64,000 bases of DNA. It comes from Treponema sp. Lineage in GTDB: Bacteria; Spirochaetota; Spirochaetia; Treponematales; Treponemataceae. The position numbers and the translations under genes were made by a program. The stretch lies in the NCBI GenBank assembly GCA_017449285.1, contig JAFSJX010000098.1:62001-126000 (forward strand). The letters run 5' to 3'. The notes beneath the pieces were generated by a model. It did no database searches. It was not told the origin of the DNA and worked only from the letters and a program-made list of their open reading frames with translations. The stretch's first letter is position 1, and every line of letters starts with the position of its first letter. Positions 59,285 through 64,000 of the stretch are shown in pieces.

Positions 59285-60451
59285 ATGAACACACGAACCG
59301 ATAAATTTTCACGCGCGATGATGGACACACCGCCGAGCGGCATACGCAAATTCTTTGAGATGCTCATCGGGCATGACGACGTGATTTCGCTGTCTGTCGG
59401 CGAGCCGGATTTTCCGACACCGTGGGTGATTCGTGAGGAAGCCTATTATCATCTGGAAAAAGGTCACACCTCGTACACGTCAAACTGGGGTCTGATTGAA
59501 CTGCGTGAAGAAATTGCCAAGTACATGGAGCGGTACAACTTGTACTACAACCCCAAGAACGAAATTCTTGTTACGGTGGGCGCAAGCGAGGGCGTGGATG
59601 CGGTTCTACGTGCGATTCTAAATCCCGATGACGAGATTATCGTTGTTCAGCCCTGCTATGTAAACTATACGCCGCTTGCAGTTCTTACCGGCGCAAAAGT
59701 GGTGGAAATTGACACGAGTGTAAACGGCTTTTATCCCACGGCGGCGCAAATTGAAAAGGCCATCACGCCAAAAACCAAGGCCGTAATGATTTGCTCACCG
59801 AACAACCCAACTGGCACGATGATTCCCGCCGCCGAATTGGAAAAAATTGCCGCCGTGATTGTCAAAAACCAATTGTGGTGCATCAGCGATGAGATTTACT
59901 GCGAGTTGGCTTACGATGGCGCAAAACACACGTCAATCGGCTCCTTCCCCGGCATGAAAGACTATGCGATTATCTTAAATGGCTTCTCAAAATCATTCGC
60001 CATGACCGGCTGGCGTATCGGGTACATCGCCGCGCCCTCAGAATTGCTGGGGCAGATTGTAAAATTGCATGGCTACAACACCATTTGCGCGCCGATTTTC
60101 AGCCAGTATGCGGCGGCAGAAGGTTTGCGACACAGTTGGAGCGAAGTGGAAAAAATGCGCATCTCGTACCAACAACGCCGCAACCTAATGTACAAGGCAT
60201 TCTGCGACATGGGCTTACCCGTTCCAGAGCCGACTGGTGCATTCTACATGTTCCCCGACATCACTTCAACCGGGCTTACGAGCGAAGAATTTGCCACGCA
60301 GCTGTTCCAGAAGCATAATGTTGCCGTCGTTCCGGGAAGCGTATTCGGCGCGGGCGGTGAAGGTCATATTCGTTGTTGCTATGCTACGGCAATCGACAAA
60401 ATAAAAATTGCATTGGACAGGATTCACGAATTCGTAGAAGAATGCCGATAA
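59285..60451 (+). CDS. PLP-dependent aminotransferase, class I/II (aspartate type)
   Basis: 388 residues from MNTRTDKFSRAMMDTPPSGI, with GAGG nine bases upstream. Fold type I: SVGEPDFPTPWVIREEAY, ICSPNNPTGTMIP, the cofactor Lys in NGFSKSFAMTGWRIGY, and a substrate Arg in HIRCCYATA. It resembles aspartate/aromatic aminotransferases; the exact amino acid is unknown. It shares a promoter block with the Lrp-type regulator gene, the likely controller. Confidence 0.92.
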   Translation: MNTRTDKFSRAMMDTPPSGIRKFFEMLIGHDDVISLSVGEPDFPTPWVIREEAYYHLEKGHTSYTSNWGLIELREEIAKYMERYNLYYNPKNEILVTVGASEGVDAVLRAILNPDDEIIVVQPCYVNYTPLAVLTGAKVVEIDTSVNGFYPTAAQIEKAITPKTKAVMICSPNNPTGTMIPAAELEKIAAVIVKNQLWCISDEIYCELAYDGAKHTSIGSFPGMKDYAIILNGFSKSFAMTGWRIGYIAAPSELLGQIVKLHGYNTICAPIFSQYAAAEGLRHSWSEVEKMRISYQQRRNLMYKAFCDMGLPVPEPTGAFYMFPDITSTGLTSEEFATQLFQKHNVAVVPGSVFGAGGEGHIRCCYATAIDKIKIALDRIHEFVEECR

Positions 60452-60464
60452 TAGTAAAGAATCT

Positions 60465-61796
60465 ATGGAATTGCTCATAGCAGCGGTTGTCGTTTTTGGT
60501 ATTATTGCATTCGTTTTATCATTTGCAACAAGAAAAAAAAGCGGCAAAAAAGGAAAACAAAAAACTCGTTCTCAAATCGTAAAGGAAGCAAGCAAAAAAC
60601 TTGCCCAAGACCCGCACAGCCCCGAAGGTCTTATTCCGCTGGGTGACTTGTATTATACGGAGCATAACTGGGAAAAAGCTTTTCAGATTTACGAAACGCA
60701 GATGAATGTTGCGCCCGCTCACAAAGAAATCGACCCGTTTGTTGCGGGGCTTCGCTACGGCATTTGTGCAATCCGCATGGAGAAGATTGAAGAATCATTT
60801 AAAGGACTGACGATTGCCTATAATGTGCGTCCGAATGATTTTGAGGTCAATTATTATTTGGGGCAGGCTTGTTACGCAAAGGAAGAATACGATAAAGCAA
60901 TTCCTTGTTTTAAGAAAGCGTTAGTTATCAAACCAGAAGCGGCAAACATCAACGCAAAACTTGGTCTTTCGCTGTATAAAGGCAAGCATTTTCGGGATAG
61001 CCTGCCCTATCTGAAACACGCGCTGGACGAAAGTCCCGATAATAAGGAAGTTCTATTTTCTATGGCAGATGCCATGCAGGAATGTGGCTACGGAGATAAG
61101 GCAATCAAAGTGTTTTTGCATCTTCGGCCTGACCCTGAATTTGGCGCACGTTCTTGTCTGAATGCCGGAATATATCATGCTCGGTCACAACAATTAGATA
61201 AAGCCGTGCAGGATTTTCAGATTGGTTTAAAGCATCAAGGAACGCCAGATGATGTTCGGTTGGAAATTTTGTATCGCCTGGCAAACGTACATTTTGAGAT
61301 GAAAGCTATTTCAAACGGTATAAACTGTCTGCGGGAAATTCAACAGGTCAATCAGACATATAAAGATGTGCCTCAGTTAATGCAACGGTATATGGAATTA
61401 AATCAGAACAAAAATCTGCAAATTTATCTGATGTCGCCGACTAGCGATTTTGTTGCGATGTGCCGAAAAATCGTGGAGACATACTATAAAAATTCTTACG
61501 TAAAAATAAATGATATTTCGGTTAAGCCCGATTCCGTAGAGATTATTTTTGAAGTGGAGACACCTAAGTGGGAAGACAATGAAATTTTCCGCTTCTATCG
61601 TTCAAGCGGTTCCACTGGAGAATTTATGGTGCGTGATTTTCAGGCGAAAGTTTCAGATACCAAAGCAGACCGAGGCGTGTGTTTTACTGCGGGAACATAT
61701 ACGGAAGAGGCAAAAAAATATGCTGAAGGTCGCCCGATTGATTTAGTGGAAAAACTTGACCTTGTGAAAATCCTTAAGCAAATTCACATGGGCTAA
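60465..61796 (+). CDS. Membrane-anchored TPR protein
   Basis: 443 residues. One N-terminal helix (MELLIAAVVVFGIIAFVLSF) followed by a Lys-rich stretch and at least six TPR units (NWEKAFQIYETQMNVAPAHK, EEYDKAIPCFKKALVIKPEA, SQQLDKAVQDFQIGLKHQGT). The C-terminal region (SVKPDSVEIIFEVETPKWED) is beta-rich and specific. It is probably a cytoplasmic scaffold held at the membrane; comparable proteins are common in treponemes. It lies 13 bases after the aminotransferase gene. Confidence 0.85.
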   Translation: MELLIAAVVVFGIIAFVLSFATRKKSGKKGKQKTRSQIVKEASKKLAQDPHSPEGLIPLGDLYYTEHNWEKAFQIYETQMNVAPAHKEIDPFVAGLRYGICAIRMEKIEESFKGLTIAYNVRPNDFEVNYYLGQACYAKEEYDKAIPCFKKALVIKPEAANINAKLGLSLYKGKHFRDSLPYLKHALDESPDNKEVLFSMADAMQECGYGDKAIKVFLHLRPDPEFGARSCLNAGIYHARSQQLDKAVQDFQIGLKHQGTPDDVRLEILYRLANVHFEMKAISNGINCLREIQQVNQTYKDVPQLMQRYMELNQNKNLQIYLMSPTSDFVAMCRKIVETYYKNSYVKINDISVKPDSVEIIFEVETPKWEDNEIFRFYRSSGSTGEFMVRDFQAKVSDTKADRGVCFTAGTYTEEAKKYAEGRPIDLVEKLDLVKILKQIHMG

Positions 61797-61802
61797 AATC
61801 TA

Positions 61803-62498
61803 TTAGTTCGCCTTGTTGATGACCACCAAATTTCGTTCGCGTTCTTCTTCTGATTTTTCTCCGCTGGCAGAAAGCACATTTTCTGTAAGAAACGGCACAG
61901 AGAGCGGAATTACTTCGTAGTTTGGAATGACAGGAAGCGCGTTCATTTCGGCGGTAATTTTTTCGCGCTTTGCCTTGTATGCCGCAAGGTAGCCTCCGTC
62001 TTTGAGAATTCGGAGCAGCACTTTTGTCATTTTCTTTTCCAGTGGACGGAACGCGCGGAAGGCGGCGATGTCAAATCGTTTTTGCGCTAACCGCTCCGCC
62101 TGATTTTCTTCCACCGTTACGTTTTTCAGTTGCAAGACTTCGGCACAATGACGTAAAAAATCAACGCGTTTGGTCATACGTTCAACCAGCACAAACGGAT
62201 ATTCGGGGAAAGCCGCCGCCAAGGGAATACCGGGAAGCCCTGCGCCAGAACCAATATCCGCAAGCAGGATATTTTTTTCTCTGGCAAAAACACGTTTTTG
62301 CACCAGCCGATGAATTTCGGAAACCCCGCTCAGACTGTCTAAAATGTGGCGGATTGCAATCTGGTCATAGTCATCGGTATTGATAAGGTCAAATTTGGCA
62401 TTGTATTCTTGCAGGGTGCGGATGTATGCGTCCATTTTTTCTTCAAGGACTGCATTTTCCAAGCCTAGCTGAACCAATCCTTCGTGCAAAATGCTCAT
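61803..62498 (-). CDS. rsmG: 16S rRNA m7G527 methyltransferase RsmG
   Basis: 231 residues. SAM-binding ADIGSGAGLPGIPLAAAFPE, then FVLVERMTKRVDFLRHCAEV, and FDIAAFRAFRPLEKKMTKVL; the family fold is complete. It methylates G527 of 16S rRNA near the streptomycin site. GGAG precedes the ATG. It is the last gene of an operon with two uncharacterised genes (14 bases to the previous one). Confidence 0.95.
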   Translation of the reverse strand: MSILHEGLVQLGLENAVLEEKMDAYIRTLQEYNAKFDLINTDDYDQIAIRHILDSLSGVSEIHRLVQKRVFAREKNILLADIGSGAGLPGIPLAAAFPEYPFVLVERMTKRVDFLRHCAEVLQLKNVTVEENQAERLAQKRFDIAAFRAFRPLEKKMTKVLLRILKDGGYLAAYKAKREKITAEMNALPVIPNYEVIPLSVPFLTENVLSASGEKSEEERERNLVVINKAN

Positions 62499-62512
62499 GT
62501 CCGCTCCGCCTG

Positions 62513-63526
62513 TTACTGCATTGAAAGGAGAAAATCCATTTTCCAGTCAAGCTCATTTACCCGCATGGAAATAAAATTGCCTGTGCGCTGGGCGACTAGA
62601 TTGGATTTTTGCGAAAGTTGATACAAGAATGAATAGGTGTTCGTGTAATCCTGCGTTACCTGTGGTGTAACCGTGTAATTGGTGATTCCTTCTTTTGCAC
62701 CGTTTGCATGGAACAAAAAGTAGAAAGTTTCTCTGCGGTTTTCGCCGTCACTCGTATATTTTCGGTCGCCCGTCAGCAAGAATGAGCCGTCCGCTTCTTG
62801 CGTGGAAAAATAAATGTCGCGGCAGGTGGAAAGCACGTCGTAGCCGTTTACGATAAAGCGCAAGATTTTTGAGCCTTCTTTGCCTTCCTGCGTGTAATTT
62901 TCTGTTACGGTTGGCAAAGAAGTGGTGGTTGAATTTGCCGAAACATTTTCCGTGCTGTGTGTTAGTGTGTTTTGCTTTGCAATTTGTACTTTTAGTTCAT
63001 TTAGTTCGGTTAGAATTTGTTGAAGCAAAATAGAATCCGCAGAACTGTTTCCCGTTGAGGCAGAAAGCGAATGCGCCGTTGCCAGTGAACTTAAATTTTT
63101 TCCGTCAAGCAAGCCAGAAAACTGTCCCAACAACCCCATACTGTCCATTGAATTTAAATCCGAGGCGGTCAATCCCGTAAAGGCAGAATGGGTCTTGTTT
63201 ACTGTTGCCAAAGTATTTGCGGTGTCCGAGGCAGTTGCATTTACCGCATCCGCAGAAGTTGTTGCCTGCGAATGAGACTTGTTTTCCGTCGCAACATTTT
63301 GGCGCATTTGGCTTGCTACGCCGTTTCGGATACCTGGGTAAAAATTTTTTGAGCCAGGAATATAATAATCGTTTCCGATGGACGGTGCGGTGACCGTTGG
63401 CATATTTGGTGCAGAAATGCTCGGCATAGAAAGCGAAGAACTGCCAGAGGAAACAGACTGTGCAAAAACGGCTGGGCCAGCAAATACAATCGCCGCCGTG
63501 CCGCACAAAAAACTACAGATTTTCAA
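62513..63526 (-). CDS. Secreted Ser/Thr-rich protein of unknown function
   Basis: 337 residues. Signal peptide MKICSFLCGTAAIVFAGPAV then FAQSVSSG. The first half is low-complexity (Ser, Thr, Ala, Asn); a short helical segment follows (SILLQQILTELNELKVQIAK), then a beta-rich C-terminal domain (GSKILRFIVNGYDVLSTCRD, FYFLFHANGAKEGITNYTVT). No known domain. It overlaps the upstream gene by 14 bases. Confidence 0.78.
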   Translation of the reverse strand: MKICSFLCGTAAIVFAGPAVFAQSVSSGSSSLSMPSISAPNMPTVTAPSIGNDYYIPGSKNFYPGIRNGVASQMRQNVATENKSHSQATTSADAVNATASDTANTLATVNKTHSAFTGLTASDLNSMDSMGLLGQFSGLLDGKNLSSLATAHSLSASTGNSSADSILLQQILTELNELKVQIAKQNTLTHSTENVSANSTTTSLPTVTENYTQEGKEGSKILRFIVNGYDVLSTCRDIYFSTQEADGSFLLTGDRKYTSDGENRRETFYFLFHANGAKEGITNYTVTPQVTQDYTNTYSFLYQLSQKSNLVAQRTGNFISMRVNELDWKMDFLLSMQ

Positions 63527-64000
63527 GGCTTTCCTCTACATATTGCAGACGCTGCTGCAGTGCTTCTATCGTCTTTTCAAGGCGGTTCTTTTCTTTTTCC
63601 AGTTTGGTGCGCGGGTCGTCTTTGTTTGCTTTTTTCTTCATCAGTTCGCGCACCGTGTCGGGAGCCTTGCCCGCAAGAATCTGTTCTTCGGCAGACTGGC
63701 GTTCATCCGCTTTTTTAAGGGCGGCAACTTTTTTCATGTTGTCAAAACCCAGCGCAGGATTTACCGGCACCATGCCCACGCGGGTAATGTCGCGGGCTGA
63801 AGTTCGGGGAAGGCACAGTACGCGGTCAAGATAATCCTCGTAGCGGATATTTTCTTTTTCGCAGAGCGCATGAGCCTGAGAAAGGAGTTTGCCGAATTCC
63901 TGCATGAGTTTTCCGTCCACTTCAATGTAGTCGCGGCGGATTTTTTCGGTCAGTTCTTTCAGTTCGGGGTAGTCGTCAATGTTCAGCGTATAGATTCCCA
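63513..64000 (-). CDS. Uncharacterised coiled-coil protein, 5' end outside the window
   Basis: The frame is open to base 64000, so the GTG at 63918-63920 is not necessarily the start and the gene is truncated by the window. About 162 codons are visible. Conserved-looking stretches (RRDYIEVDGKLMQEFGKLLS, GMVPVNPALGFDNMKKVAAL) precede a C-terminal coiled coil (LEKEKNRLEKTIEALQQRL). It is encoded upstream of the secreted protein and rsmG in one operon. Function unknown. Confidence 0.75.
   Translation of the reverse strand, partial: GIYTLNIDDYPELKELTEKIRRDYIEVDGKLMQEFGKLLSQAHALCEKENIRYEDYLDRVLCLPRTSARDITRVGMVPVNPALGFDNMKKVAALKKADERQSAEEQILAGKAPDTVRELMKKKANKDDPRTKLEKEKNRLEKTIEALQQRLQYVEESLENL

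Noticed and set aside
1-64000. CRISPR arrays, insertion sequences, rRNA or tRNA genes
   Set aside because: I looked for regularly spaced direct repeats, transposase motifs and tRNA-like folds and saw none that hold up.

Overview
The window most likely comes from the chromosome of a treponeme-like spirochaete. The support is an archaeal/spirochaete-type phenylalanyl-tRNA synthetase beta chain, many lipoproteins and TPR proteins, a dense set of cyclic-di-GMP proteins, a moderate GC content and a classical dnaA-dnaN-recF origin region. Assignment below the phylum is inference.

Layout. 1-9.8 kb: the end of a large unknown protein, a sensor with a degenerate GGDEF domain, a carA/FNT-transporter/EF-hand operon, a TPR protein and a Nudix hydrolase. 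9.8-19.6 kb: housekeeping genes (yhbY-like, queH, pheT, a purF homologue without its catalytic cysteine, slyD-like, aroK, a PrsW-like protease, uxaC). 19.8-25.7 kb: a four-gene phosphorelay/c-di-GMP operon (REC-EAL, HPt, hybrid kinase, solute-binding lipoprotein). 25.8-33.3 kb: htpG, a PIN toxin-antitoxin pair, a solute-binding-GGDEF-EAL fusion and an N-acetylglutamate synthase. 33.3-34.1 kb: a gene-free region with two perfect parS sites, DnaA-box-like sites and a candidate small RNA. 34-40.7 kb: gyrA and gyrB on the minus strand, separated by an Eco47II-like restriction-modification pair. 40.8-45.5 kb: dnaA, the origin (DnaA boxes plus a DnaA-trio run), dnaN, recF and a uracil-DNA-glycosylase-like gene. 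45.5-56.3 kb: an OmpA-like protein, proC, a GGDEF-GAF protein, a GGDEF/HD-GYP/solute-binding-lipoprotein operon, an EamA transporter and proA. 56.4-64 kb: an InlB-repeat lipoprotein with an upstream leader peptide, lrp and an aminotransferase gene that share a duplicated promoter and are separated by a VapC/Phd-type toxin-antitoxin pair, a TPR protein, and an rsmG operon that runs off the window.

Four patterns cut across genes. (1) A short iterated motif (core ACTAWCGTTAGT and its complement) recurs at least ten times between 3.5 and 20 kb. It forms terminators and stop codons, and related sequence lies inside unusual in-frame insertions in QueH and ArgA. (2) More than a dozen genes have a -35/17 bp/-10 promoter whose -10 box ends only 6-8 bases before the start codon and no clear Shine-Dalgarno sequence. 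This suggests widespread leaderless mRNAs, dnaA included. (3) Solute-binding proteins without permeases are repeatedly linked to c-di-GMP enzymes. (4) Several unexplained structured RNAs are visible, notably a promoter-plus-fold-plus-terminator leader in front of queH.
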